Shown: piece by piece, positions 39,697-51,423 of the stretch
Position numbering within the stretch: the first letter of the stretch is position 1
How the letters are laid out: each line of letters opens with the position of its first letter
Origin: an uncultured Clostridia bacterium
Lineage (GTDB): Bacteria > Bacillota > Clostridia > Oscillospirales > Ruminococcaceae
Direction: 5' to 3'
DNA: 64,000 nt
NCBI GenBank assembly: GCA_947625195.1
Contig: CANQNK010000004.1
Coordinates: forward strand, 48,777 to 112,776
Translations under genes and position numbers: made by a program
Notes under the pieces: model-generated
What the model was told of the DNA's origin: nothing
Database searches by the model: none
The model's input: only the letters and a program-made list of their open reading frames with translations

Positions 39697-40671
39697 CTAT
39701 CTGTTTTTCAGTTTAAGCATTACCTGTCTGATATCCACCCCGAAAAATCTCAAGGGCTCGAACGATAGAAGACGTGAGATTATTCTGTCGTCATATTTTT
39801 CCTTTAGCTCTGAAAGGGACAGATTTGTGGAAACGATCATAGGTCTTTCAAGATTTATTCGATTGTTGATTATATTATACAGCACTGAATTAAATACAGT
39901 GGAGTTGAATTCACTTCCAAGGTCATCAAGAATGACCAGATCTGCGTCATTCAATACCTCAAGTGTGTTTCCCGTATCTCTGCCGAACTGTTCGTTCTGT
40001 ATTTTTACAAGAAAGTTCTGAACCGAGTCGAACGCCACATTTCTGCCGGACAGGATAAGCTCTTTTGCCATGCACGAGGAGATAAAGGTCTTACCTAGTC
40101 CTGTTTTTCCGAGCATAAACAGGCTGGGGGAGTCCTTTGAAAAACTGTCAGTGTATTTTTTACAGTAATCCCTCAACATCTTCATTTTCTCCTGCGGATT
40201 TATTCCGTTGGAGTCCGGCGTATTAGGATAGTACTCAGCCTTAAAGTCTGAAAAATCTGAAAGCTTTATGTGGCAGTTTTTGGATATTTGAATAATTGAG
40301 TATTTGTTTATAAGTCGGTCAAAGCAGCCGCAGCGTCTTCCGGAAACAAAACCCGTATCCTTACATCTTTCGCAGGTGTATTTAGGTAAAAGATAATCAG
40401 AAGGGTATCCGAAGCTTGTAAGTAAAGCTTTAATTTTTTGCTGGTTTAAAAGATTCTCGTTTTTCAATTGTTCTATCAGCTCTGATATGTTGCCTCTGTG
40501 TGCGCAGATGGCCTTGGAAATTTCTATGCTCGTGTTAAGTATATTTCTTTCAAGCCTTAAGATTTCGGGGAATTTTGTCGAAATTTCAACACGTCTGCGT
40601 TCTGTTTCCTCCTCAGCGATCCTGCGCCTTTGGTCAAGCTCATTTTTTGCCGCTTTGTATGCTTCGGTCAT
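39697..40671 (-). CDS. DnaI/DnaC-like helicase loader ATPase
   Basis: 324 residues. A helical N-terminus with coiled-coil character (about 1-85) is followed by a zinc-binding CERCKDTG...RRCGCF. The AAA+ module has Walker A LGKTGLGKTF, Walker B LVILDDLG, and an Arg-containing sensor SRLLSF. It loads the replicative helicase at oriC in Firmicutes. It lies 4 nt after the DnaD-domain gene, the usual DnaD-DnaI pairing. Confidence 0.9.
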   Translation of the reverse strand: MTEAYKAAKNELDQRRRIAEEETERRRVEISTKFPEILRLERNILNTSIEISKAICAHRGNISELIEQLKNENLLNQQKIKALLTSFGYPSDYLLPKYTCERCKDTGFVSGRRCGCFDRLINKYSIIQISKNCHIKLSDFSDFKAEYYPNTPDSNGINPQEKMKMLRDYCKKYTDSFSKDSPSLFMLGKTGLGKTFISSCMAKELILSGRNVAFDSVQNFLVKIQNEQFGRDTGNTLEVLNDADLVILDDLGSEFNSTVFNSVLYNIINNRINLERPMIVSTNLSLSELKEKYDDRIISRLLSFEPLRFFGVDIRQVMLKLKNR

Positions 40672-40675
40672 TGTT

Positions 40676-41629
40676 TCACTCCTTGTTGTCGCTTAAAAAG
40701 TTGATCGAAAACTTCTCATAATCCTCAATATCGTAAGAAGTTTCTCTTGTCGTCTTACTTTTTTTATTAGGCATGTCAAGTCTTTCAATGTCGCCTACGG
40801 ACTTCACGCCTTCATTTTCCCAGTTTTCCAGTATTTTATTCATATACGGAAAGCTCAGCTTGCCGGTATTGTCAAGAGTTCTGTCGTAAGCCGCTTCAAT
40901 AAGGCTTTCGTCATATTTTTTTTCATACCACGACTGTACCGTTTTTGATTGCTTTGAGGAAAGATTGCTGCCGATACCCAAAAGCTTTTTTATTCTGCTT
41001 TCAAAGCTATGTCTTTTTGCCATTCTGCGAACTTCTTTTTCAATGTCCCTGTAATCGGTTTTGCCGTCTTCAAACAGAGATTTTGCAACAGTTTCAACAT
41101 ACCTCAAAGCTGATTTTTCAATACTGACGCAGTATTCTACCAGAAGTATTATCGACTGAACCTCAAAGCCGTAATATTCGTACAGGTTTATGTAGCCGCA
41201 CCTTTCTGAAAAACGCAGCTCTCTGCCTAGAGTCAGTTCAAGCTGGTCAAATAAAAGCTTTACACTTGAGTTTGAATTTACTATCTGAGCTATTTCCTTT
41301 GACGAATACTTAGCGGGAGATTCCTGCATGGCGGGTTCGGAGTACGGGCTCAGCCCGATCAATGAATCTGCGCGCTTAGAATTCTTTTGCCCGCAGATAG
41401 AGATTATCCCGACATTTTGCCAGTATAAAACGGCGTTGTCGGCAGTATCGGATGTAACGCCGGTTTGATCGATGATCTCCTGCGTAGAAATGTCGTCAGT
41501 TTCCGCGCTGAGTATGTAAAGCAAGACTTTATAGTAGTCACCTTGCGTTTTATTCAGATTTCCTTCAACCGCTTTGCAGGGGACAGATATAAACTTGCCT
41601 CTGTTGACAATCACAATTTTATATTCCAT
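40676..41629 (-). CDS. DnaD-domain replication initiation protein
   Basis: 317 residues starting MEYKIVIVNRGKF. An N-terminal winged helix (about 20-90) with STQEIIDQTGVTSDTADNAVLYW, then a DnaD/DnaB_2-type helical domain (FSERCGYINLYEYYGFEVQSIILLVEYCV). A second similar domain ends near LSFPYMNKILENW, and the Lys/Thr-rich linker ending is DNA-binding-like. It remodels DNA/DnaA and recruits the helicase loader. The RBS is weak, so the exact start is uncertain; an upstream in-frame extension overlaps the promoter region. Confidence 0.85.
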   Translation of the reverse strand: MEYKIVIVNRGKFISVPCKAVEGNLNKTQGDYYKVLLYILSAETDDISTQEIIDQTGVTSDTADNAVLYWQNVGIISICGQKNSKRADSLIGLSPYSEPAMQESPAKYSSKEIAQIVNSNSSVKLLFDQLELTLGRELRFSERCGYINLYEYYGFEVQSIILLVEYCVSIEKSALRYVETVAKSLFEDGKTDYRDIEKEVRRMAKRHSFESRIKKLLGIGSNLSSKQSKTVQSWYEKKYDESLIEAAYDRTLDNTGKLSFPYMNKILENWENEGVKSVGDIERLDMPNKKSKTTRETSYDIEDYEKFSINFLSDNKE

Positions 41630-41685
41630 AATATAGCTTTGCCTTTCCCAAATAAGCGCAGGTTGTGCGTACAATTTCATAAAAT

Positions 41686-41714
41686 AGTATATCACAAATC
41701 ATAAATAAATGCAA
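41686..41714 (-). promoter_or_regulatory. Promoter of the dnaD-dnaI operon
   Basis: On the minus strand TTGCAT (plus 41709-41714), 17-bp spacer, TATACT (plus 41686-41691). It lies about 55 bp before the DnaD gene. Confidence 0.6.
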
Positions 41715-41778
41715 ATAGATTTCATAAACAGTCGTACACAGAATAAATTCTATTGCAGACAGGTTGCAGACATAAATC

Positions 41779-41804
41779 AAAAACCCCCGAAAACTCAGGG
41801 GCTT
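41779..41804 (-). terminator. Terminator of tRNA-Leu
   Basis: GCCCCTGA-type arm pairs with a five-G arm (plus 41784-41801), followed on the minus strand by GTTTTTG. It lies just after the tRNA 3' end. Confidence 0.8.
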
Positions 41805-41817
41805 TTACGTATGGTTA

Positions 41818-41905
41818 TGGTGCCGCTAACCGGACTTGAACCGGTACGGATTATTAGTCCGAGGGATTTTAAGTCCCTTGTGTCTGCCTATTCCACCACA
41901 GCGGC
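41818..41905 (-). tRNA. tRNA-Leu (anticodon UAA)
   Basis: 88 nt including encoded CCA. Acceptor GCCGCTG pairs with TAGCGGC, then A and CCA. Anticodon stem AGGGA/TCCCT has loop CTTAAAA, reading UAA. The long variable arm (CGGACTAATAATCCG) confirms a class II tRNA, and the T arm is CCGGTTCAAGTCCGG. It is a single tRNA with its own promoter and terminator. Confidence 0.97.
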
Positions 41906-41922
41906 ATAAAATTTACTGAATT

Positions 41923-41951
41923 ATTATACTACAATTCAATGTTATTGTCAA
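41923..41951 (-). promoter_or_regulatory. Perfect-consensus promoter of tRNA-Leu
   Basis: On the minus strand TTGACA (plus 41946-41951), 17-bp spacer, TATAAT (plus 41923-41928), 18 bp before the tRNA. Confidence 0.9.
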
Positions 41952-42050
41952 GATTAAATTGTCGCAATTGTGAAGGCATACAAAAAAGCGCCTGACTTGC
42001 TTAAAATAAAGGTTTAATCTTACAAATAAATTTATTAAGGGGATTTTTTC

Positions 42051-42079
42051 TTGAAAATTTAAAAAAATTATGGTAAAAT
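42051..42079 (+). promoter_or_regulatory. Promoter of the ATP synthase operon
   Basis: TTGAAA (42051-42056), 17-bp spacer, TAAAAT (42074-42079). It is 74 bp before atpI. Confidence 0.75.
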
Positions 42080-42152
42080 ACATAATGAAGAGTAAAATAA
42101 TATAGAATAAAACTTTTCCCAATAGCTTTATTATACGGCGGGAGATTGAAAA

Positions 42153-42581
42153 ATGTCTAGGTTAAAGGATAATCCGCTCAGACCGTTTTTTAAAAAGCTT
42201 ATTTTCAAAATGGCGGCTTTGCTTGTTATAACTTATGTCATTACAGCGCTTATAAGCTTTAGTTTAGATCTGAAAATGATCGCAGGGCTGCTCGTAGGGT
42301 TTGCTTTTATGATAGCTTCCAACCTTTTTATGGCTGACTGTATGTATTACGGTGTCATGGTAAACAGGCTGTACGCTAAGAAAATAATCGTTGGAAGCTA
42401 TATGATCAGATATATTTTGTTGTTTTTGATATGCGTTTTGGGATATAAATTTATTAAAATCAACCCGTTCGGGGTGCTTATTCCGCAGTTTTATCCCAGA
42501 ATTGCTATGACTATTGATAATCTGTTTAAAAAAGAGGTGAAGAATGATGCCGATACAGCAAATAAGCACGGCGGCGCTTGA
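42153..42581 (+). CDS. atpI: ATP synthase accessory protein I (AtpI-like)
   Basis: 142 residues with four hydrophobic helices (about 18-38, 42-62, 82-104, 107-120). AtpI assists c-ring assembly. It is the first gene of the ATP synthase operon and overlaps atpB by 38 nt. The assignment is mainly positional plus membrane topology. Confidence 0.75.
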   Translation: MSRLKDNPLRPFFKKLIFKMAALLVITYVITALISFSLDLKMIAGLLVGFAFMIASNLFMADCMYYGVMVNRLYAKKIIVGSYMIRYILLFLICVLGYKFIKINPFGVLIPQFYPRIAMTIDNLFKKEVKNDADTANKHGGA

Positions 42582-43293
42582 TATTCACGGGCCTAAAATA
42601 GTTTTCACGATCCCGGGAATCAACTGGAAAATAACCGAGACCGTGGTAGTTGGCTGGATAATAATAGCATTTATATTTGCTCTGTGCATTTTTCTGACCA
42701 GAAATTTGAAGAAAACGCCGCAGACTAAGAGACAGGTAATAGCAGAGCTTTTAGTCAGCTCGGTAAATAAACTGGTTAAGCAGAATATGGGTGCTAAGAA
42801 TATGAAGTACGCCCCGTATATAGCAATGCTGATAAGCTATGCCGCTATCGGAAGCCTCGTAAGCCTTTTGGGACTTCGCTCAATGACGGCTGACGTTAAC
42901 ACCACCTTGACTTGGGGAGTAATGACATTTGTCCTTATAACCTATGAAAAGTTCAGAGCAAACGGCTTTTTGGGGTATTTTAAGTCTTATGCGCAGCCTG
43001 TTCCGGTAATAACGCCTATCAATATCATAAGCGAGGTTGCAACGCCTGTGTCTATGGCGTTTCGTCTTTTCGGAAACATAGCCGGCGGAATGGTAATCAC
43101 AGGAATTGTTTATATGGCTCTTGCCGCTGCGTCGTCGGCGCTTCATATAAGCTTTGCGATAGGGCCGTTTTCTGTTAGCGTACTTCAGGTGGGAATCCCC
43201 GCCGTGTTAAGTGTATATTTCGACTTGTTCGCAGGATGTATACAGGCGTATATATTTGCAACGCTGACAATGGTAAACGTGGCGCAGGATTAG
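42544..43293 (+). CDS. atpB: F-type ATP synthase subunit a
   Basis: 249 residues, five or six helices. The essential arginine next to the c-ring is in PVSMAFRLFGNIAGG. The C-terminal DLFAGCIQAYIFATLTM is typical. It forms the ion half-channels. The start is inside atpI. Confidence 0.95.
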   Translation: MMPIQQISTAALDIHGPKIVFTIPGINWKITETVVVGWIIIAFIFALCIFLTRNLKKTPQTKRQVIAELLVSSVNKLVKQNMGAKNMKYAPYIAMLISYAAIGSLVSLLGLRSMTADVNTTLTWGVMTFVLITYEKFRANGFLGYFKSYAQPVPVITPINIISEVATPVSMAFRLFGNIAGGMVITGIVYMALAAASSALHISFAIGPFSVSVLQVGIPAVLSVYFDLFAGCIQAYIFATLTMVNVAQD

Positions 43294-43312
43294 GTAAGTT
43301 TTGACATTTTAG

Positions 43313-43579
<267 letters not shown>

Positions 43580-43611
43580 TGCGGTATTGGCAGAATTGTT
43601 CTGTTTGATAA

Positions 43612-43908
<297 letters not shown>

Positions 43909-43950
43909 TTTATTATGCTAACCACTAAACGCTGAAACCGGGAGGTAAAA

Positions 43951-44466
43951 ATGGCAAATATAATTTTAGCTGAAACTCCATTTTTCTCTATTGATTATGA
44001 AACGATAATCCCCGTGCTGTGCAACACGATCATTTTGTTTTTGATTTTAAAGCATTTCCTTTTTAAACCTGTGAACAGAGTGCTTGATGCCCGCAAGCAA
44101 GAGGTTGAAGACGTTTACGCAAACGCGCACGAGGCTGAGGGTAACGCAAAGAAGCTTGAAGCGGAGTACAGCGCCAGAATGGCAGGAGTAAAGGAAGAGT
44201 CGGCAAAGATTTTGCAGACTGCCACAGCCAGGGCAAATACGCGCAGCGACGAGATCATAAGCGATGCTAAAAATCAGGCGAAGAGTATAATAAGCCGTGC
44301 GAACGAAGAGATTGAGACTGAGAAAAAGAGAGCGGTGAATGAAATCAAGACCGAAATCACCGGCATCGTGTTCAACGTTGCCGAAAAGGTGGTAAACAAA
44401 AATATTTCTTCTGCCGATAACGAAAAGTTCATCGAAGAGTTTATCGACAATGTGGGTGAGCTGTAA
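43951..44466 (+). CDS. atpF: ATP synthase subunit b
   Basis: 171 residues. One membrane helix (about 16-35, IIPVLCNTIILFLILKHFLF) is followed by a long helical stalk rich in Ala/Glu/Lys. It dimerises as the peripheral stalk. Its stop codon shares bases with the atpH start. Confidence 0.95.
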   Translation: MANIILAETPFFSIDYETIIPVLCNTIILFLILKHFLFKPVNRVLDARKQEVEDVYANAHEAEGNAKKLEAEYSARMAGVKEESAKILQTATARANTRSDEIISDAKNQAKSIISRANEEIETEKKRAVNEIKTEITGIVFNVAEKVVNKNISSADNEKFIEEFIDNVGEL

Positions 44467-45008
44467 TGAACGGTTCATATGTAAACAATTACGCCGAGGC
44501 GTTGTTTGAGCTTTCATGTGAGCAGGACTGTCTTGAACAAACCTTTGAGGAACTTGGTGTGCTTGCAGAGGTTTTTAATCAAAATCCTGACCTGATAAAG
44601 TTCTTTAATCTGCCGACGGTTGAGTGGCCTGAGAAGGAACAGGTTATAATTGATGCTTTTAAAGACAAGCTGAGCGGACTCACTTATAACTTCTTAAGCG
44701 TTGTTGCGCTTAAAGGAAGAAGCGGCGGATTCTGTGAGATATATTCTGCGTTCAAGGACCTTTATAACCAAAAGATGAACATTTTAGAGGTGACCGTCTC
44801 TACGGCAGAGCCTATGTCTGACAGAATTAAAGAAAAGCTTATTCAAAAGCTTAGCTTAATTTCCGGCAAAAATATTGCGCTTCGGGAAAAGACGGATAAA
44901 AGCATTTTGGGTGGAATTGTCCTTTCCTATAATAACACTGTTTTGAGCGGAAGCATTAAGGACAGGCTTGATAAGCTGAAAGCGCAAATAGATTCTATTG
45001 TAGTATAG
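44466..45008 (+). CDS. atpH: ATP synthase subunit delta
   Basis: 180 residues with NNYAEALFEL near the start and the C-terminal ILGGIVLSYNNTVLSGSIKDRLDKLK. It links the b stalk to F1. Translation is coupled to atpF. Confidence 0.95.
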   Translation: MNGSYVNNYAEALFELSCEQDCLEQTFEELGVLAEVFNQNPDLIKFFNLPTVEWPEKEQVIIDAFKDKLSGLTYNFLSVVALKGRSGGFCEIYSAFKDLYNQKMNILEVTVSTAEPMSDRIKEKLIQKLSLISGKNIALREKTDKSILGGIVLSYNNTVLSGSIKDRLDKLKAQIDSIVV

Positions 45009-45035
45009 AATTTAGAAAGGTATGGTAAAGTACTT

Positions 45036-46556
45036 ATGAATTTACGTCCTGATGAAATTACGGGTATTATTAAAGAAAAAATCAAAAACTATAAATCAGA
45101 ACTGTCTCTTGACGATGTCGGAACGGTAGTTACCGTCGGCGATGGCATTTCAAAAATTCACGGACTTGAAAAGTGTATGGCCGGTGAGCTTTTGGAGTTT
45201 GAGGGCGGAGTTATGGGAATGGCTCAGAACCTTGAGGAAGAGTTTGTCGGAGCAGTTTTACTGGGCGATGACGACGATATCAAAGAGGGCAGTCAGGTAA
45301 AAAGAACGGGAAAGATTGTGTCTGTTCCCGTAGGCAGCGAACTTTTGGGAAGAGTTGTAAACGCTCTGGGCGAGCCTATAGACGGAAAGGGTCAGATTTT
45401 CACGTCCGAGACACGGCCGATCGAGTCGCCTGCGTTTGGAATTATTACAAGAAAATCAGTAAACAGACCTCTTCAGACGGGAATAAAGGCAATAGATTCT
45501 ATGATACCTATCGGCAGAGGTCAGAGAGAGCTTATAATAGGCGACCGTCAGACGGGTAAGACCACGATTGCTCTGGATACGATTATAAACCAAAGCGATA
45601 AGGATTGCATTTGTATATACGTCGCGATAGGACAGAAAAACTCAACCGTTGCAAACGTAGTTGAAACGCTTGAGCGTGCGGGAGCGATGAACTATACAAT
45701 TGTTGTGTCTGCGTCTGCAAGTGAAAAAGCTCCTTTGCAGTATATGGCTCCGTACTCCGGCTGTGCAATGGCTGAATACTTCATGCTTCAGGGCAAGGAT
45801 GTACTTATTGTATATGATGACCTTTCAAAGCACGCGGTCGCTTACAGAACGATGTCGTTACTTTTGCAGCGCCCGACTGGTCGTGAGGCTTATCCGGGAG
45901 ACGTTTTTTATCTGCACTCAAGACTTTTAGAGCGTGCCTGCAACTTGAATGAAGACTACGGCGGAGGCTCGATAACCGCGCTTCCTATTATAGAAACTCA
46001 GGCGGGAGATGTTTCCGCTTACATTCCTACGAACGTCATCTCAATTACGGACGGACAGATATTTCTGGAGTCTGAGCTTTTCTTCTCGGGAATCCGCCCT
46101 GCGGTAAATCCGGGTATTTCGGTATCCCGTGTGGGAGGGTCCGCTCAGATAAAGGCGATGAAAAAGGTGTCCGGCTCCTTAAAACTTATGTATTCCCAGT
46201 ACAGAGAGCTTCAGTCGTTTGCTCAGTTCGGCTCTGACCTTGATAAGGACACAAAGGACAGACTTGAGCAGGGAGAGAGAATTGTTGAGGTGCTTAAGCA
46301 GGGCAAGAGCTCTCCGTTGAGTGTTGAGGATCAGGTTATTATCATATATGCCGTTACAAACGGCTTTCTTAAGGAGATCCCGGTATCCGCAGTTTTGGAT
46401 TTTCAGTCGGCATTGTTCAGTCATATTCATTATTCGCACCCCGAAATTGCGGATTCTATTGCAAAAACCAAGGATCTGACCGGGGAAAATGAAAAAGAGC
46501 TTATCAATGTTTTAGAGGACTTTGTTGATAAATATAAGAAAGAATCACTTTCATAA
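45036..46556 (+). CDS. atpA: ATP synthase subunit alpha
   Basis: 506 residues. Walker A GDRQTGKT (169-176), the alpha-specific [12 protein letters not shown], and SISDGQIFLE-type segment [13 protein letters not shown]. Non-catalytic nucleotide-binding subunit of F1. Confidence 0.98.
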   Translation: MNLRPDEITGIIKEKIKNYKSELSLDDVGTVVTVGDGISKIHGLEKCMAGELLEFEGGVMGMAQNLEEEFVGAVLLGDDDDIKEGSQVKRTGKIVSVPVGSELLGRVVNALGEPIDGKGQIFTSETRPIESPAFGIITRKSVNRPLQTGIKAIDSMIPIGRGQRELIIGDRQTGKTTIALDTIINQSDKDCICIYVAIGQKNSTVANVVETLERAGAMNYTIVVSASASEKAPLQYMAPYSGCAMAEYFMLQGKDVLIVYDDLSKHAVAYRTMSLLLQRPTGREAYPGDVFYLHSRLLERACNLNEDYGGGSITALPIIETQAGDVSAYIPTNVISITDGQIFLESELFFSGIRPAVNPGISVSRVGGSAQIKAMKKVSGSLKLMYSQYRELQSFAQFGSDLDKDTKDRLEQGERIVEVLKQGKSSPLSVEDQVIIIYAVTNGFLKEIPVSAVLDFQSALFSHIHYSHPEIADSIAKTKDLTGENEKELINVLEDFVDKYKKESLS

Positions 46557-46572
46557 GGGAGGTGTCTCCTAA

Positions 46573-47481
46573 GTGGCATCAGCCAACATAAAAGACGTAA
46601 AACGGCGTATAAAAAGCGTTGAAAGCACCATGCAGATAACAAAGGCTATGGAGCTTGTTGCTTCTTCAAAGCTAAGGCGTGCAAAGGAAAGAGCAGCGCA
46701 GTCCCGGCCGTACTTTAACACCTTGTACGAAACGATAAAAAATATTTCAAAGGACAACGCCTTTAAGGGCATTTCAAAAAGCCTTAAGGAAAGACACGCT
46801 CTTATGATCGTTATTGCCGGGGACAGAGGTCTTGCCGGCGGATTTAATCACAATGTGCTTAAAATGGCAGTTGAAAAGATAAAGGCTTTAGAGGCTGACG
46901 GTTACAAGGTATCGGTTATGCCGGTCGGTAAAAAGGCTGTTGAGTATTTTCGCAGATATAACTATCCTGTTTTCAGAGAATACCAGCAGGTTGCGGAAAC
47001 GATTACGGCATATGATTGTATAGAGCTTAGCGAAGAGCTCGTTTTAAAGTATACAAGAGGAGAGTTCGGCATAGTCGAGCTTTGCTACACCACTTTTGTA
47101 AACACTCTGTCGCAGTTGCCTAAATCAGTGCGGATACTGCCGCTGAGCATTGACGATAATACAGGCGATACTAAAGAAGAAAAGAGCAATGAGCCGGAGA
47201 GCGAGGGAAAAAAGTATTCCGCATCTGTTTTATACGACCCGTCTCCGGAAGAGGTTTTTGAGCTTTTGCTTCCTAAGTACTTTGCAGGTATTTACTATGG
47301 AGCTGTGGTAGATTCTTATGCCGCGGAACAGGCGGCAAGACGTACCGCTATGGAATCCGCCAGCGACAACGCACAGGAAATGATTGATAATTTATCTCTG
47401 CTTTACAACAGAGCGAGACAGGCGCAGATAACTCAGGAGCTTACTGAGATAGTGTCAGGTTCTATTAAAAACAGCGATTAG
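46573..47481 (+). CDS. atpG: ATP synthase subunit gamma
   Basis: 302 residues starting (GTG) ASANIKDVKRRIKSVESTMQITKAMELVASSKLRRA, the rotor coiled coil, and ending RTAMESASDNAQEMIDNLSLLYNRARQAQITQELTEI. GGGAGGT lies 9 nt before the GTG. Confidence 0.97.
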   Translation: MASANIKDVKRRIKSVESTMQITKAMELVASSKLRRAKERAAQSRPYFNTLYETIKNISKDNAFKGISKSLKERHALMIVIAGDRGLAGGFNHNVLKMAVEKIKALEADGYKVSVMPVGKKAVEYFRRYNYPVFREYQQVAETITAYDCIELSEELVLKYTRGEFGIVELCYTTFVNTLSQLPKSVRILPLSIDDNTGDTKEEKSNEPESEGKKYSASVLYDPSPEEVFELLLPKYFAGIYYGAVVDSYAAEQAARRTAMESASDNAQEMIDNLSLLYNRARQAQITQELTEIVSGSIKNSD

Positions 47482-47490
47482 AAAGGGTGA

Positions 47491-48897
<1,407 letters not shown>

Positions 48898-48908
48898 GTG
48901 AAGCTTAA

Positions 48909-49331
48909 ATGAACTCATATAAGCTTAAAATAATAACTCCCGAAAAGACGTTCTTTGACGGAGAGGTAACGCAGATAGTTGTAAGAACCTCAGAGGGCAA
49001 CGCCGGATTTCTGGCCGGACATATAGACTATGTATCAAACGTGGTAAGCGGTCCGCTCAAGGTGAGAGTCGGTGAGGATAAAGTTTATCGAACAGCGGCT
49101 GTTTCAGACGGTATAATAATAGTTTCCGGCGGCGATGTTACTATTTTGCCCGAGTCTGCCGAGTGGTCTGATGAGATAGACCTTGAGCGTGCGGAAAGAG
49201 CAAAGAATGCGGCTGAGGAAAGGATCAAAGCGTCCAAAAAATCAGACAGTGAGTTTGATATGGCTCAGATAAAGCTAAAGCGTGCGCTTACAAGAATTTC
49301 CGTATACAATCAGACGCATACTCAACAATGA
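48909..49331 (+). CDS. atpC: ATP synthase subunit epsilon
   Basis: 140 residues. N-terminal beta barrel (KLKIITPEKTFFDGEV, AGHIDYV), then helical C-terminus with RAKNAAEERI. It regulates and couples F1 to the c-ring. Last gene of the operon. Confidence 0.95.
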   Translation: MNSYKLKIITPEKTFFDGEVTQIVVRTSEGNAGFLAGHIDYVSNVVSGPLKVRVGEDKVYRTAAVSDGIIIVSGGDVTILPESAEWSDEIDLERAERAKNAAEERIKASKKSDSEFDMAQIKLKRALTRISVYNQTHTQQ

Positions 49332-49340
49332 CAAAAATAT

Positions 49341-49373
49341 AAGCGGTGCAGGTAAAAAACTGCGCCGCTTTTT
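49341..49373 (+). terminator. Terminator of the ATP synthase operon
   Basis: AAGCGGTGCAG (49341-49351) pairs with CTGCGCCGCTT (49360-49370), one G-U, then TTTAAG. Confidence 0.85.
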
Positions 49374-49525
49374 AAGTTTTGTTTGATTTAATTTATCCGT
49401 TTTGACCTTTTTTGCTTTTACATTTAAAGACTGGTTGTTACCTCAACTCCAAGCAAAACTCCGCCGGTTACCAACGTACCAAACTATTTTCTGTCAGTAG
49501 AGGCAGAAAGATTTAGCAGTCTCTT

Positions 49526-50026
49526 TTAAAAGTTTTCTCTTGAAAGGGAAAAAACATAATCGTCCATCACAAATCCGCTGCCGATGTCAGTTACTTCGCT
49601 TCTTATTACTTTCATACCCATCTTCTTGTAACCCGCAATTGCCCGGTAATTTTGCTTGTTGACCGTAAGCCATATACTGTTTAAGTTTTTTTCTTTTGCA
49701 TAGTTCTTTAAAAAGTCAAAGGTTTTCTCTAAATAGCCTTTTCCTCTTTGTTCTTTTATCAGGTATAGCTTTGACAAAAAAAGAGTATTGTCGCTTTTTT
49801 GACATATAGCTGTAAAGCCGATATCCTTATAGTTGTCACGAAGGTAGTAATATTCGTATCCTTCCTTGATTGACGAGAAAATCGCTTTTGGGGACAAAAA
49901 TTTTTCAAGCATATAATCAATTTGTTCAATAGTCAGAAGCTCAGAAAAAGCTTCGTGCCATATATCACTTGCGAAGGATGAAAGCTTTGTGATCTCATCA
50001 CTTGATTTTACGAGCTTTTGAACCAT
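49526..50026 (-). CDS. GNAT-family N-acetyltransferase
   Basis: 166 residues. The acetyl-CoA-binding motif is LYLIKEQRGKGYLEKTFDFL (R/Q-x-x-G-x-G/A), followed by NKQNYRAIAGYKKMGMKVI. GAGGTG lies 6 nt before the ATG at 50026. Substrate unknown. It is a single convergent gene after the ATP synthase operon. Confidence 0.85.
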   Translation of the reverse strand: MVQKLVKSSDEITKLSSFASDIWHEAFSELLTIEQIDYMLEKFLSPKAIFSSIKEGYEYYYLRDNYKDIGFTAICQKSDNTLFLSKLYLIKEQRGKGYLEKTFDFLKNYAKEKNLNSIWLTVNKQNYRAIAGYKKMGMKVIRSEVTDIGSGFVMDDYVFSLSRENF

Positions 50027-50090
50027 ATGTATCACCTCAAAATAATTATAAAACTTAAATCAATGCTTGTCAATATTTGTGCTTTTGCAC

Positions 50091-50119
50091 TTGAAAAAAC
50101 AGCCAAAGTATTATATAAT
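50091..50119 (+). promoter_or_regulatory. Promoter of glyA
   Basis: TTGAAA (50091-50096), 17-bp spacer, TATAAT (50114-50119); AGGAGG and the ATG follow within 32 bp, so the leader is short. Confidence 0.8.
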
Positions 50120-50150
50120 GAAAATATATTATTTTAGGAGGACGAATCAT

Positions 50151-51395
50151 ATGGAAATGATGGATACTATCGGCTATGTTAAAAAATATGATGCCGAAGT
50201 CGGAGAGGCTATGGATAAGGAGCTTGCACGCCAGAGAAGAAATCTTGAGCTTATTGCAAGTGAAAATATAGTTTCAGGCGCCGTTATGGCCGCTATGGGA
50301 AGTGTTTTGACAAACAAGTACGCTGAGGGATATCCCTCAAAGCGTTATTACGGCGGATGTGAATGCGTAGATGTAGTTGAAAATATAGCTATCAATCGTG
50401 CTTGTAAGCTGTTCGGGGCAAAGTACGCAAATGTTCAGCCGCACTCCGGAGCGCAGGCAAACACAGCGGTTTACTTTGCACTGGTAAATCCCGGAGATAC
50501 TGTTATGGGAATGAGTCTTGCTCACGGCGGTCACTTGACTCACGGAAGCCCTGTTAATATGTCGGGAAAATACTTTAACTTTGTTTCTTATGAGCTTGGC
50601 GACGATGAGAGAATAGACTACGATGAGATCGAAAGAAAGGCGAAGGAGTGTAAGCCAAAGCTTATAGTCGCGGGAGCAAGTGCGTATCCGAGAGTAATAG
50701 ATTTTGCTCGGATTGGTGAAATCGCAAAGGAAGTCGGTGCGTACTTTATGGTGGATATGGCGCATATCGCAGGTCTTGTTGCTGCGGGTGAGCATCCGTC
50801 GCCTGTAGGAATTGCAGACGTTGTCACTACTACTACTCACAAGACTTTAAGAGGTCCCAGAGGAGGACTTATTTTAACAAACGATGAGGAGCTTGCGAAG
50901 AAGATAAACAAGGCTATATTTCCGGGAACACAGGGAGGGCCTCTTGAGCACGTTATTGCGGGTAAAGCAGTGTGCTTTGGCGAGGCGTTAAAGCCTGAGT
51001 TCAAGGAATATCAGCATCAGGTTGTTTTAAATGCCAAGGCTCTTGCCGAGGGGCTTGTAAGAAGAGGCTTCAGGCTGGTGTCCGGCGGAACGGATAATCA
51101 CCTCATGCTGGTAGATTTGCAGCCGTTTAACATCACGGGTAAGGAGCTTGAGCACAGGCTGGACGAGGTTTATATCACAGCAAATAAAAACGCGATTCCA
51201 AACGATCCGCAAAGTCCGTTTATCACAAGCGGCATAAGAGTGGGAACACCTGCTGTGACAACCAGAGGATTAAAAGAAGAGGATATGGATATAATTGCCG
51301 AGTGCATATATTTTGCGGCGACCGATTTTGAAAGCAAGGCGGACGAGATAAGAGAAAAGGTTTGTGCACTGTGTGCAAAATATCCGCTTTATTAA
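50151..51395 (+). CDS. glyA: Serine hydroxymethyltransferase
   Basis: 414 residues. It interconverts serine and glycine with tetrahydrofolate. Conserved [33 protein letters not shown], and the PLP-lysine segment [15 protein letters not shown] are all present. The upstream ATG extension (from 50067) overlaps the promoter and is rejected. Confidence 0.98.
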   Translation: MEMMDTIGYVKKYDAEVGEAMDKELARQRRNLELIASENIVSGAVMAAMGSVLTNKYAEGYPSKRYYGGCECVDVVENIAINRACKLFGAKYANVQPHSGAQANTAVYFALVNPGDTVMGMSLAHGGHLTHGSPVNMSGKYFNFVSYELGDDERIDYDEIERKAKECKPKLIVAGASAYPRVIDFARIGEIAKEVGAYFMVDMAHIAGLVAAGEHPSPVGIADVVTTTTHKTLRGPRGGLILTNDEELAKKINKAIFPGTQGGPLEHVIAGKAVCFGEALKPEFKEYQHQVVLNAKALAEGLVRRGFRLVSGGTDNHLMLVDLQPFNITGKELEHRLDEVYITANKNAIPNDPQSPFITSGIRVGTPAVTTRGLKEEDMDIIAECIYFAATDFESKADEIREKVCALCAKYPLY

Positions 51396-51423
51396 ACTGT
51401 TTTTGAAAGGAGTCTGAGACGGG